Source of the DNA: Protula sp. h YS-2021
Taxonomy: Eukaryota; Annelida; Polychaeta; Sabellida; Serpulidae
DNA length: 64,000 nt
Direction: 5' to 3'
Assembly (NCBI GenBank): GCA_949752745.1
Contig: OX457031.1
Span: forward strand, 40,645,502 to 40,709,501
Below the pieces are notes generated by a model that had not been told where the DNA came from, searched no databases, and worked only from the letters and a program-made list of their open reading frames with translations. Positions 1 to 14,351 of this stretch are shown here, in pieces. The position numbers were made by a program, and so were the translations under genes. The number at the start of each line of letters is the position of its first letter. The first letter of the stretch is position 1.

Positions 1-1706
<1,706 letters not shown>

Positions 1707-4700
1707 AATTTCGAAAATATCAGCTTGTAGACTACGAAGCCATCACTCTGGTTTTTTTCAATATATTAACATTGGTTATCGCGATCGATAATATTAAAAA
1801 ATTCTTTGGAACACATAGCACCACATGGGTACCCATACCAGGTGACCTGTTGCTATGTTTACTATGCCCGAAACAAGCCGACCAATCAGCGCACGCTGCA
1901 GTTCCTATCATGTGATCGAATCATTTCCAACTTATCGCGATCCGAATAGCAGATTTTTCTCCGGTAAAAATTTTGTTAAAATGATGGACCAAAAGCAAGG
2001 TGAATGCATACTTTTTATATATTATTTTTCTTCGATATTATCCCTACGTACACTGTAAGATTTTACTGGCTACGGGTAAGTTTTGAATGGTTTTGCTGAC
2101 TTAGCTGATTCCTATACGTAGTAGTTCTGGTGTTCGGTAAATGCATCCCTGCCATCAGAACGTAGTGTAGGTTATATGTAATGGACAGTGAGATGGTTTC
2201 TGGGCGATTTTCTTACTTTCCATTTCGAGGGTTGCCCTCATTGTCAGCAAGCAGTTTGCATTGAGTAGGCCCTGCAAGCAGGAAGGTTTGTTTCTACCTT
2301 CCACTGCCTTTCTTCCTTTTGCCAGCGATAGGGCTTTGTAGGCAGTTATACACGCAGTTAGTCCGGGTTCAGGAAGCTTTTTTTTCACTTCTGTAACCTC
2401 AATACTGCGGCAACTTTCTGGAGAGAGTTGCATACACTTTCCTCTTTCGTGTTGTAACATGCCTAGGCTGCCAGCTGCGGCGTTGTTTTTTCGCGGTGGG
2501 GAATAGTGTAGCCACTTCTCTACACATTTGACTCGGTGCAAAATCGATCATGTGGCCGGAACAGCGGCGTCGTGGCAGTAGCAGGTACGACAACTCCAAA
2601 CTACGGCTGTTGGAGCAACACTTATGTAGTGTTAGCTTCCATAACAGGTCGTGGTACAGGGTTAGCGTGGGGCTGTTTTTCCCTTTGCGTGTTTTTTGAC
2701 ACCGTGTGTTAATTCGTGGCAGGGAAGGTTACTACACAGTTTGGTGTTTGTGGCAATTTCTTACTGATTTGCCATTCGTGTTGCCACCGACTCGCCGTGC
2801 TCAGGAGTCGTGTTGCCACCGACCCGATGTGCTCGCGGGTCGTGTTGCCACCGACTGGATGTACACATGGGTCGTTATTGCCACCGACTCGCTGCGCTCA
2901 CGGGTCGAGTTGCCACCGTCTCACTGTGCTCACGGGTCGTGTTGCCACCGATTCGTTGTACTCACGGGTCGTATTTCCACCGACTTGCGGTGCTCGCGGG
3001 TCGTTTTGCCACCGACTCGCTGCGCGCATGGGTCGAGTTGCCACCGACTCGCGTTGCTCACGGGTGGTGTTGCCACCGACTCCCTATGCGCAGTGGTCGT
3101 GTGGGTCCACTCACTCGATGTGCTAACGGGTCGGTTACCACCGACTCGATGTACTCACTTGGCAGGTTGCCGCCGACTTGCTGTACTTGCGGGTCGGGCT
3201 GTGCGCACGGGTCGTATTTGCAATGGCTTTGGTGCCGCCAGCGGTGGATGCTGCGATTAGCACCGATTCCGTGTAATTATGAGTCGTGTCTGCGACGACT
3301 TCCCGTGTTCCTGAGTTGTTATTACAGCGTGTCGCTGCGTTTACGGAAAGGCATTATGGCAATTTCTTGCAAACACTTCTGTTCAGGCAATTTCTTGTTG
3401 TCTTTTTTAAACACAAAGTAAACGGTTAAATGATGTTTAGCATTACGGTTTTATCATTAATAAGCTCTGTTTATGACACATTGTGGTAGCAGTTTTTGTA
3501 TGCTTCTTGCTCTTTGATTGTAGAGTCGCTGCAAATGCCAGGATCTTGCGCACACATCAAAGGCGCTGGTGATCCTCATTCACGCTGCACCGCCTGCCGC
3601 CTGCCTCTGGGGCATTCAACCGAGTTCTTTAGAGAGCCGTTACAACCAGTGCTCACATCTGGACGACTTCGTGTTCGCGTTTATACTTCAGCAGCAAGAG
3701 TCGGCAAAGGTTCGAAATAGAGGTTGCAGTCGCCCCAAGAGTGACAGGTCATCAAAGTCGATGCAAGCGTTTCACCTTTGATCTGGCCTACAGAGGTTAT
3801 GCCGGATACGGACACTCAGGATGCACTGCCATAGGCGAAAGTGATTCCTAAGATTATTCCGTTGCCGCTTATACAGCCTGTTAGTTCGCAATCTATGTGT
3901 GTCTCGATGCAGGGCCAAGTTGATGTCACGTCTCCCATTAGAACAGCGTTAGTGACTGCGACTCCTGCACTGCAGGCTCCGGTTCAATCGCTGTTGTATG
4001 TGCCTTTGCACACGGATACGCCGATGGATATTATTGCCGTGTCACTTGAGGCATCGATGCCGCAATTATCTGCTATCGCGGACTTGGACGTTGGAATCTC
4101 CACGGCAGTGAAACAAGTGTTGTCACCGTCTTCCCCTAGTAAGAACTGTCTCATCTGAAGAAGTTTGCGTTGAGTTTGAACTTGCACCCCGACACGTTAC
4201 GCCATGCAACGGATGAAGAGTTGAGGATGTTGCGTAATCTACCATCCAAGTCGGGATCGGGGGCGTCGGCAACGTCGCGCCTTAACTCAGCTCTGTCCGC
4301 TACCATAACGACCGATTATTTACCGAAGGACAGGGAGTTGCCACCGCCTCCCTCCTTCTCATTGCACCCATTCAACCACTGACGGATAAATCACGTCGCG
4401 CAGTGTATGAATCCTCCTCAGCTTCTTCGCCAGATAATTCCTCGTCGGCGGAAGAGGAGCAGCCATTGATTAATGAACAGGAGCATCCTCAGCCGTGTGT
4501 TTCTCAGTCTCCGGTCGTCTGACTGCATCGCTCACAGTGGCACAGCCAAGGCCCACGCCTCTCGTTCTTTCGCAGACTACAGCATCAGATGCTCTGCACT
4601 CGCCACGGGAGTTTAGGCCTTTCAGGAAGATACGTATCCGCAGGAAGAGTGGGAAGAGACGTCAACGGTGGATTTTTCGGCAGTAGATTTTATATTCAAG

Positions 4701-5237
4701 TACATCCTCAGATTTATTGCCGTTAACTTTTCAGCATCGTTAGTGACTTTGCAGCCACAGTTCATCAGACCGGCTTTGTTTTTTGCGGCTCATTGCAGCT
4801 TTCGCAACTTGACGAGTTCATGACATTATCCACAGCTCCATGCGTAACCAACGTCCTACAGGAACGGATAGAAGAGTTACAGTCGCTGCAGCAGGCTCGG
4901 CCATGTTCTTGGTCAAGTTTATTGCCATCAAAAGTGTTACACGCCAAGACGGGGCCTTATCGGTCCAATAATGGTGTTCTGCCGGTTTATCCGTTGATCT
5001 GTCCCAAGGATATGGTACCCTGGCTACCGAAAATTAATTCCGACTCGAGTGTACCGTTAGCGGAGAGTGACTGTCGGTTTTTGGAGGAGGTGGTCAGGAA
5101 ATCAATGCGTACCTAGTTTTTCCAAGATGCAGCGTTTCTGTAGCACCACAGTAATGTTTGACAGGGTGTTTAATTCCGTGGTCGCTGCGTCATCGGATTT
5201 ATTGAAGTTAAACGCCTGTTTGCTGTCGTCATTGGTG
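1707..5237 (+). mobile_element. DIRS-type retrotransposon, 5' half only (copy 1)
   Basis: It starts with the 41-bp inverted terminal repeat (1707-1747) that also begins the long copy at 10383. It then has the 32-bp minisatellite (2780-3214) and the decayed gag-like region (about 3496-5237). The copy ends within the gag C-terminal region at 5237. RT, RNase H, recombinase and the right terminal repeat are absent. The next sequence is unrelated and carries a Tc1/mariner transposase. The missing 3' half does not reappear before 8790, so simple insertion of another element into a full DIRS copy does not explain it. Confidence 0.85.
2780..3214 (+). repeat. 32-bp minisatellite inside DIRS copy 1
   Basis: About 13 degenerate tandem units of 32-33 bp, each built on TTGCCACCGACTCG followed by a GCTCACGGGTCGT-like tail. 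Because 32 is not a multiple of 3, all three forward frames stay open and give Cys/Arg/His-rich products (2706-3421), which I take as artefacts. It lies between the left terminal repeat and the gag-like region and is repeated at 11455-11889. Confidence 0.93.
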
Positions 5238-5388
5238 TTCTATATTAGGGCGTTGTATTTTAATACTTGACAACGTAATTGTTACGTCATGAGTGACTGT
5301 ATCCATAGTAAAATCAATGTAGATTACGTTCTTATAAGTATTGTGATAAGTTGTTTTGATTTTACATGTAAAATTTTAGCATATAAAG

Positions 5389-7162
5389 ATGGCTTACGGT
5401 AGGAAGGAATATGGAAGTGAACTAAGACAAAAAATTGTAGAAAGTTATAAACACAACAGAAATACTTCAGAATTGGCAAGAATTTTTAATATACCTCGGA
5501 CTACAATTTGTAGTATTTTGAAAAAATTTGAAAAACAAAAAGGTGTTGAAAATCGTACTGGGAGAGGAAGGAAAAAATTATTTACTGAAAGAGACAAAAA
5601 CCAACTTTCCCGGATCATTAAAGCAAATAGAAGACAAAGTTTGGTGGACATAACTGGTGTATGTAATGAACAAAAATCACATAAATTTTGTACTAGAACT
5701 ATCAGAAGAAATATTAATAGTCTAGGGTATCAACGGAGGTCCAGCAAAAAACAATGCTCAGTTACAGATGTCAACAAGAAAAAAAGAATTAAATGGCGCA
5801 AAGAAAGAAAACATTGGTCAGTTGCTGGACAGTGGACAAATTGGATTTTTAGTGATGAAAGTCAAATAGTTTTGGGAAGTGATAACCGTGTTTATGTTTG
5901 GAAAAAAGGCGACGAAAAGTACAACCCCCAACTCGTGTGCCCTACACCTCGTCACAGAATTAGTTTAATGGTCTGAGGATGTGTTAGCTCCGAGTAGCTC
6001 TGACTTGTATAACATCGTATATCTCTCTGTCAGAGCTACGAAGCCTTCCATTGTTCCACTAATAGGAGTCAACTTCATGTGTTCTGAGGCACGAATCCTG
6101 CATACGAGTCCCAATAATTCAAACATTTACTGAAAGTTCATGCATAAAATGCCGCTTTTGCAAAACAGGCACAATTTTTAGTGAGCTGTATATTTTTAAT
6201 TTGTTCATAAAAGTGCAGAAAAATTAGCTGCCGCACCCACCTGTCAAATGTTTGTTTACATTCTGGCCTTTAAATGTCACATGACCAAAGTCAGATGACC
6301 AAAAATTTAAATAAAGGGGTCATAGTTTATTTGTAAAATATCTACTAAAATACTTGATAAATGCAAAGTTAGGTATAAATTTATTTTGTATACCCACAAT
6401 ATTTGACGTTTTATTTTTTACATTCTTTTGAAATATGAATTCAAAAGTTTTTTGGTGGATAATTGCAAAAATTATTGTTTCTCTTTCACGTAATAAAGTA
6501 TACTCCCTGTATACAAACAAATGTCAATTATTGCGGGAGAATAGTAGTTATTTCCGTGTTATTTTCTTTTAAAGAAAGCGCAACACAGAAGTTGTATATC
6601 ATTACCGCTGTACTTTGAGGGCCTTTAGTAGATGCCAATAAAAACTTATGGGTCGTTGATTCACGCATAAAGTAGCCACAGGGGTGCCTCAGAGCGAGCG
6701 CAGTTGACTTGCTTATCGTTATATAGTGAGGCTTTGAAGCGGTGCCCGGAAATTTTGTAGAGTACCGCTTCTTGGAGCTAGGGATGTGTTACCTATCAAG
6801 GGGTAGGAACAATTACCAAAGTTGAAGGTACAATAAATGGTCAAAAATACATAGATACACTGGACAAAAACCTTTGGCCTGTAATTGCACAGCATTTTCC
6901 TCAAAACAATTATGTATTTATGGATGACAATGCATCGGTTCACAGGGCTCGAATTGTACAAAATTTTGTAATGGAAAACAATATCAATACGACAGAGTGG
7001 CCAGCACAATCCCCAGATTTAAATATAATAGAAAATATGTGGTTATATCTCAAAAGAAAGCTGCAAGAAGCCGTAAATCGAATACACAACCAGACAGAGC
7101 TAATGGCTGAAATCAGACACATCTGGGAAAACACACCACAAACCCGAATTCAAAGTTTATAA
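5389..7162 (+). pseudogene. Tc1/mariner-family transposase split by an insertion
   Basis: The N-terminal part (5389-5986) has a helix-turn-helix region (ELARIFNIPRTTI, about residues 28-40), a basic GRGRKK stretch and the first catalytic Asp in FSDES (residue 156). The C-terminal part (6792-7162) has the second Asp in MDDNASVH and the Glu in NIIENMW, with 34 residues between, giving a DD34E triad. The two parts are separated by the 5987-6782 insertion and one copy of its 9-bp target duplication. Without these the frame totals 969 bases, 322 codons plus stop, the usual family length. A TGA at 5974-5976, where the family has Trp, is the only nonsense codon I see. Terminal inverted repeats were not found. 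It is certainly inactive as it stands. Confidence 0.93.
5987..6782. mobile_element. Non-autonomous transposon inserted in the transposase
   Basis: A 796-bp insertion flanked by the direct repeat GATGTGTTA (5978-5986 and 6783-6791). It begins GCTCCGAG and ends CTTGGAGCTAGG, so its ends are short inverted repeats. It has no coding capacity. A diverged relative lies at about 57133-57530 and a 77-bp version keeping only both ends lies at 42888-42964, also with a 9-bp duplication. The 9-bp duplication would fit Mutator-like elements, but the exact boundary is uncertain by 1-3 bases because TSD and ends share TA. Confidence 0.85.
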
Positions 7163-7247
7163 AACACTATTCCCGATCGTATTTCGGAAGTAATAAAAAT
7201 GAAGGGCAATTTGACCAAATATTAAGGTAAGACAATTTTCTATTGCA

Positions 7248-7589
7248 TTACCAGAGGATATTGAATTCAGGATGAAAACAATGCCAATGGGCCGCCATTT
7301 TGTAAAATGACGAACAATTATGTCCATTGACTGTACTACCAGCATCATTTCCGAACCTGCCATTAACAATAAGTAAATCAAGACTTTTACAGAGATTAGC
7401 CAATTTATAGCCATACTTATTAGTAGCTTTATCTTGAGAAAATCTTGTAAGATCATAACCAAAGTCTGTTAACTTTCGAGCCTCAGATTTAAGGCCTGTT
7501 ATTTCATCTATAACAGAATTAGGATCAACGAAATCGTCCACCTGAAAACACATCTCAACGGGCGATAATTCAATAAGCATTCTCGCCAA
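7248..7589 (-). pseudogene. LINE (non-LTR retrotransposon) endonuclease fragment
   Basis: A 113-residue minus-strand frame with the spacing and motifs of the C-terminal part of the apurinic-type endonuclease of non-LTR retrotransposons: RFSQDKATNKYGYKLANLC followed by DLLIVNGRFGND. The RxSxDxxxNxYG and INGRxGxD blocks are typical of that domain and of the host proteins derived from it. No reverse transcriptase follows, so this is a truncated scrap. The frame runs from the Tc1 3' region and is unrelated to it. Confidence 0.7.
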
Positions 7590-7599
7590 AGTGATACCT

Positions 7600-8790
7600 T
7601 TGATTTAACACACCAAAAGGAAATCAAATCATTACCTATTCGAGTCATATAAATATAGAGGTAGACATACTGAGATCAAAATTAAGAGCACTAAAATATA
7701 TAAATATCAAAACTTCTTTGTTATTCGAAACACAATCTCAATCAAAACAACGTGTCCTGCAGGTGCATTTGATTTTTTCTTGTTTCTATCTATCTTTATG
7801 GAATCTGTAAAGTGAAATAAAACTTCTAGGGAATCTGTAGAAAATTCACTGTATATTTGTCAACTGAGTCGTGTTTATAGAAAGCTATTTGTGAACGGTG
7901 ATATGAAGGCCAGTGATAGTAAGGACAATTCCATGATGACCAGTGTAATTTTTAGGTCAGATTTTAACACAAAAATTCCTCCATCAGGGAACTGTGAGTT
8001 TTTGTTCCTAAAAGAAGGGTTTACATGGCTTTACATGGATGCAAGAAATTCAACATAGTTTCACTCTTTATCTCTGCTTATTCATAACCTATCCGACAAA
8101 TAAATATTGGAACAAATTAAAAAGCAATAATCTTTAAGTTCTTTTCCTACTTTTCCTATCGCTTGCTTCGATAATTTTCAAATTCTTCGAAAACAGTGTT
8201 CCATTTTTGTTAAATGTTACCTTGTGGCAATTGTCCCTTCAAATTTTCCGAGGGTTAACAGATATCCTGATTCTATGGATAACTGCCACAAAATATGCAA
8301 AAATCAATATTTTTTTTGTTCCCCTTAGGCAGTTTTCAAAGCATTGAACAATTAATTTAGTAAATTACTGAATATAAATATAAGCACAAAGGTTTGTAAT
8401 ATCCGTCTAGAATTAATTGTATTAGACTTTTCAAGGGCTGATCATATATTTATAACAACATATAACGACAATCAAGCAACCTACTATAAAATGCTCTATG
8501 TATAAAAAAGCAACAGTGAACGTACTCTGGCAAATATTTTTTCCTTAGAAAATTAAGCAAGAAGCAATTAAGCAAGCAAAAAAGCTACGAATGAGTTTAA
8601 CATAGATAACAATAATTTTCCATTATATAAATATGCATCCTAATGTAAAACTGATAAACTGCTTCATTTTAAGGACAAGGGTGCTTAAAGACATGCCCAT
8701 TCTCCCACACAATAACCAGCTGTTTCGATCTTTTCTTCCAATTTTTGGGCAGCATTGTCAGAAATAGTTGCTCAAGTACGAATTAGTAGG
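7600..8790. other. No gene seen
   Basis: AT-rich spacer between the LINE scrap and the second copy of the duplication. No splice-flanked coding blocks, terminal repeats or tandem arrays were recognised. Confidence 0.5.
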
Positions 8791-9237
8791 ACCTTTGCCT
8801 TAAGGAAACACTCAGTGGTTTTCCTTCAACCTACAAAGTGCTTCTCGCAAAATTGTCTAGGCGTACGTGTATTCTATTTCTGGTTGAAAATGCAACGAAC
8901 AAATGATGAAAAGGTCCTACATTTAACTATGGAAAATTCAACATTTGCCTAAATATTATTTGTTGTCAGCAATCTCGACCAAAACTGATGTTGCTAGGAG
9001 CGAAGAAAAGGCATCGGCTTGATTATTATCGTTCAAGCAAGCAACTTGCCTTTTTTAATAAAAAGATGTGATATGGTTGTACGAGATAAGATCTTATATT
9101 AGCAAGATTTCATCAGAAAATAAAATACATCTTGTTCGAGAAACCAATATACAAAATACAATTGCCAATGCGATTGCCAAGCTGCAACTGAAATCTGAAA
9201 TTCGAAGTGGCTGTTTAAGCAAGCCATCACTCCATAT

Positions 9238-10382
<1,145 letters not shown>

Positions 10383-11454
10383 AATTTCGAAAATATCAGC
10401 TTGTAGACTACGAAGCCATCACTCTGGTTTTTTTCAATATATTAACATTGGTTATCGCGATCGATAATATTAAAAAATTCTTTGGAACACATAGCAGCAC
10501 ATGGGTACCCATACCAGGTGCCCTGTTGCTATGTTTACTATGCCCGAAACAAGCCGACCAATCAGCGCACGCTGCAGTTCCTATCATGTGACCGAATCAT
10601 TCCCAACTTATCGCGATCCGAATAGCAGACTTTTCTCCGGTAAAAATTTTGTTAAAATGATGGACCAAAAGCAAGGTGAATGCATACTTTTTATATATTA
10701 TTTTTCTTCGATATTATCCCTACGTACACTGTAAGATTTTACTGGCTACGGGTAAGTTTTGAATGGTTTTGCTGACTTAGCTGATTCCTATACGTAGTAG
10801 TTCTGGTGTTCGGTAAATGCATCCCTGCCATCAGAACGTAGTGTAGGTTATATGTAATGGACAGTGAGGTGGTTTCTGGGCGATTTTCTTACTTTCCATT
10901 TCGAGGGTTGCCCTCATTGTCAGCAAGCAGTTTGCATTGAGTAGGCCCTGCAAGCAGGAAGGTTTGTTTCTACCTTCCACTGCCTTTCTTCCTTTTGCCA
11001 GCGATAGGGCTTTGTAGGCAGTTATACACGCAGTTAGTCCGGGTTCAGGAAGCTTTTTTTCACTTCTGTAGCCTCAATACTGCGGCAACTTTCTGGAGAG
11101 AGTTGCATACACTTTCCTCTTTCGTGTTGTAACATGCCTAGGCTGCCAGCTGCGGCGTTGTTTTTTCGCGGTGGGGAATAGTGTAGCCGCTTCTCTACAC
11201 ATTTGACTCGGTGCAAAATCGATCATGTGGCCGGAACAGCGGCGTCGTGTCAGTAGCAGGTACGACAACTCCAAACTACGGCTGTTGGAGCAACACTTAT
11301 GTAGTGTTAGCTTCCGTAACAGGTCGTGGTACAGGGTTAGCGTGGGGCTGTTTTTCCCTTTGCGTGTTTTTTGACACCGTGTGTTAATTCGTGGCAGGGA
11401 AGGTTACTACACAGTTAGGTGTTTGTGGCAATTTCTTACTGATTTGCCATTCGT

Positions 11455-11889
11455 GTTGCCACCGACTCGCCGTGCTCAGGAGTCGTGTTGCCACCGACCC
11501 GATGTGCTCGCGGGTCGTGTTGCCACCGACTGGATGTACACATGGGTCGTTATTGCCACCGACTCGCTGCGCTCACGGGTCGAGTTGCCACCGTCTCACT
11601 GTGCTCACGGGTCGTGTTGCCACCGATTCGTTGTACTCACGGGTCGTATTTCCACCGACTTGCGGTGCTCGCGGGTCGTTTTGCCACCGACTCGCTGCGC
11701 GCATGGGTCGAGTTGCCACCGACTCGCGTTGCTCACGGGTGGTGTTGCCACCGACTCCCTATGCGCAGTGGTCGTGTGGGTCCACTCACTCGATGTGCTA
11801 ACGGGTCGGTTACCACCGACTCGATGTACTCACTTGGCAGGTTGCCGCCGACTTGCTGTACTTGCGGGTCGGGCTGTGCGCACGGGTCG
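11455..11889 (+). repeat. 32-bp minisatellite inside DIRS copy 2
   Basis: Same array as 2780-3214, with the same number and order of units. The array therefore predates the duplication, and being present also in the old copy 3 it appears to be a built-in part of this DIRS family's 5' leader. Confidence 0.93.
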
Positions 11890-12170
11890 TATTTGCAATG
11901 GCTTTGGTGCCGCCAGCGGTGGATGCTGCGATTAGCACCGATTCCGTGTAATTATGAGTCGTGTCTGCGACGACTTCCCGTGTTCCTGAGTTGTTATTAC
12001 AGCGTGTCGCTGCGTTTACGGAAAGGCATTATGGCAATTTCTTGCAAACACTTCTGTTCAGGCAATTTCTTGTTGTCTTTTTTAAACACAAAGTAAACGG
12101 TTAAATGATGTTTAGCATTACGGTTTTATCATTAATAAGCTCTGTTTATGACACATTGTGGTAGCAGTTT

Positions 12171-14242
12171 TTGTATGCTTCTTGCTCTTTGATTGTAGAG
12201 TCGCTGCAAATGCTAGGATCTTGCGCACACATCAAAGGCGCTTGTGATCCTCATTCACGCTGCACCGCCTGCCGCCTGCCTCTGGGGCATTCAACCGAGT
12301 TCTTTAGAGAGCCGTTACAACCAGTGCTCACATCTGGACGACTTCGTGTTCGCGTTTATACTTCAGCAGCAAGAGTCGGCAAAGGTTCGAAATAGAGGTT
12401 GCAGTCGCCCCAAGAGTGACAGGTCATCAAAGTCGATGCAAGCGTTTCACCTTTGATCTGGCCTACAGAGGTTATGCCGGATACGGACACTCAGGATGCA
12501 CTGCCATAGGCGAAAGTGATTCCTAAGATTATTCCGTTGCCGCTTATACAGCCTGTTAGTTCGCAATCTATGTGTGTCTCGATGCAGGGCCAAGTTGATG
12601 TCACGTCTCCCATTAGAACAGCGTTAGTGACTGCGACTCCTGCACTGCAGGCTCCGGTTCAATCGCTGTTGTATGTGCCTTTGCACACGGATACGCCGAT
12701 GGATATTATTGCCGTGTCACTTGAGGCATCGATGCCGCAATTATCTGCTATCGCGGACTTGGACGTTGGAATCTCCACGGCAGTGAAACAAGTGTTGTCA
12801 CCGTCTTCCCCTAGTAGGAACTGTCTCATCTGAAGAAGTTTGCGTTGAGTTTGAACTTGCGCCCCGACACGTTACGCCATGCAACGGATGAAGAGTTGAG
12901 GATGTTGCGTAATCTACCATCCAAGTCGGGATCGGGGGCGTCGGCAACGTCGCGCCTTAACTCAGCTCTGTCCGCTACCATAACGACCGATTATTTACCG
13001 AAGGACAGGGAGTTGCCACCGCCTCCCTCCTTCTCATTGCACCCATTCAACCACTGACGGATAAATCACGTCGCGCAGTGTATGAATCCTCCTCAGCTTC
13101 TTCGCCAGATAATTCCTCGTCGGCGGAAGAGGAGCAGCCATTGATTAATGAACAGGAGCATCCTCAGCCGTGTGTTTCTCAGTCTCCGGTCGTCTGACTG
13201 CATCGCTCACAGTGGCACAGCCAAGGCCCACGCCTCTCGTTCTTTCGCAGACTACAGCATCAGATGCTCTGCACTCGCCACGGGAGTTTAGGCCTTTCAG
13301 GAAGATACGTATCCGCAGGAAGAGTGGGAAGAGACGTCAACGGTGGATTTTTCGGCAGTAGATTTTATATTCAAGTACATCCTCAGATTTATTGCCGTTA
13401 ACTTTTCAGCATCGTTAGTGACTTTGCAGCCACAGTTCATCAGACCGGCTTTGTTTTTTGCGGCTCATTGCAGCTTTCGCAACGTGACGAGTTCATGACA
13501 TTATCCACAGCTCCATGCGTAACCAACGTCCTACAGGAACGGATAGAAGAGTTACAGTCGCTGCAGCAGGCTCGGCCATGTTCTTGGTCAAGTTTATTGC
13601 CATCAAAAGTGTTACACGCCAAGACGGGGCCTTATCGGTCCAATAATGGTGTTCTGCCGGTTTATCCGCTGATCTGTCCCAAGGATATGGTACCCTGGCT
13701 ACCGAAAATTAATTCCGACTCGAGTGTACCGTTAGCGGAGAGTGACTGTCGGTTTTTGGAGGAGGTGGTCAGGAAATCAATGCGTACCTAGTTTTTCCAA
13801 GATGCAGCGTTTCTGTAGCACCACAGTAATGTTTGACAGGGTGTTTAATTCCGTGGTCGCTGCGTCATCGGATTTATTGAAGTTAAACGCCTGTTTGCTG
13901 TCGTCATTGGTGGTCTTACGTAGGGATCAGGTGTTGCTGCACTCAAACATCAGAGCGGAAGAGGCCAGGAAACTGCAGTTCGCTCCCATAGACAGTCAGA
14001 CGGACTTGTTTGCACGACAGCTACTAAAGAGTGTCATTGAGGCGGAACGGGTACGCTCGCAAGACGCATTAATGCACAAGGCACTTACGCCACGGGCCGG
14101 TTCAGCGAAGCAACGTCACGGGACCGCCCTTCCGACAGCTACGCCACGGAAGAGGCAGAGTTCGACTCCAGTCTCGACGCCCCTGCCAAAAGAAGAACAA
14201 ATTGGACACAGAAAGCAGGCTGCCACTTCTGAGCAGAGGTAG
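12171..14242 (+). pseudogene. DIRS ORF1 (gag-like) region, decayed
   Basis: Several short frames follow one another in different phases: 12516-12833, 12845-13057, 13170-13361, 13468-13791 and 13742-14242. The last gives the best family likeness. It has a hydrophobic/helical stretch (DRVFNSVVAASSDLLKLNAC), then RRDQVLLHSNIRAEEARKL, ending in a basic Pro/Thr-rich tail, the usual C-terminus of DIRS gag-like proteins. A related decayed version is readable on the minus strand at 50151-50384, which supports a once-real protein. Start and exact length cannot be given because of multiple frameshifts and stops. Confidence 0.65.
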
Positions 14243-14351
14243 CAACCAATTAAAGTATCCGGCGCAGAAAGCACGACGATCTCTGCCAGATACTTTATGT
14301 TCTTGAATTTACTGGTCAGTCTCATAAATCGAACGTAAATGTGCCCGTAGG

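Noticed and set aside
2780..3214. CRISPR-like regular repeat
   Set aside because: Units are tandem and degenerate without unique spacers, inside a eukaryotic retrotransposon.
2706..3421. Three overlapping Cys/Arg/His-rich frames (and 11381-12096)
   Set aside because: Caused by a 32-bp tandem repeat that keeps all forward frames open; no domain and no stable frame.
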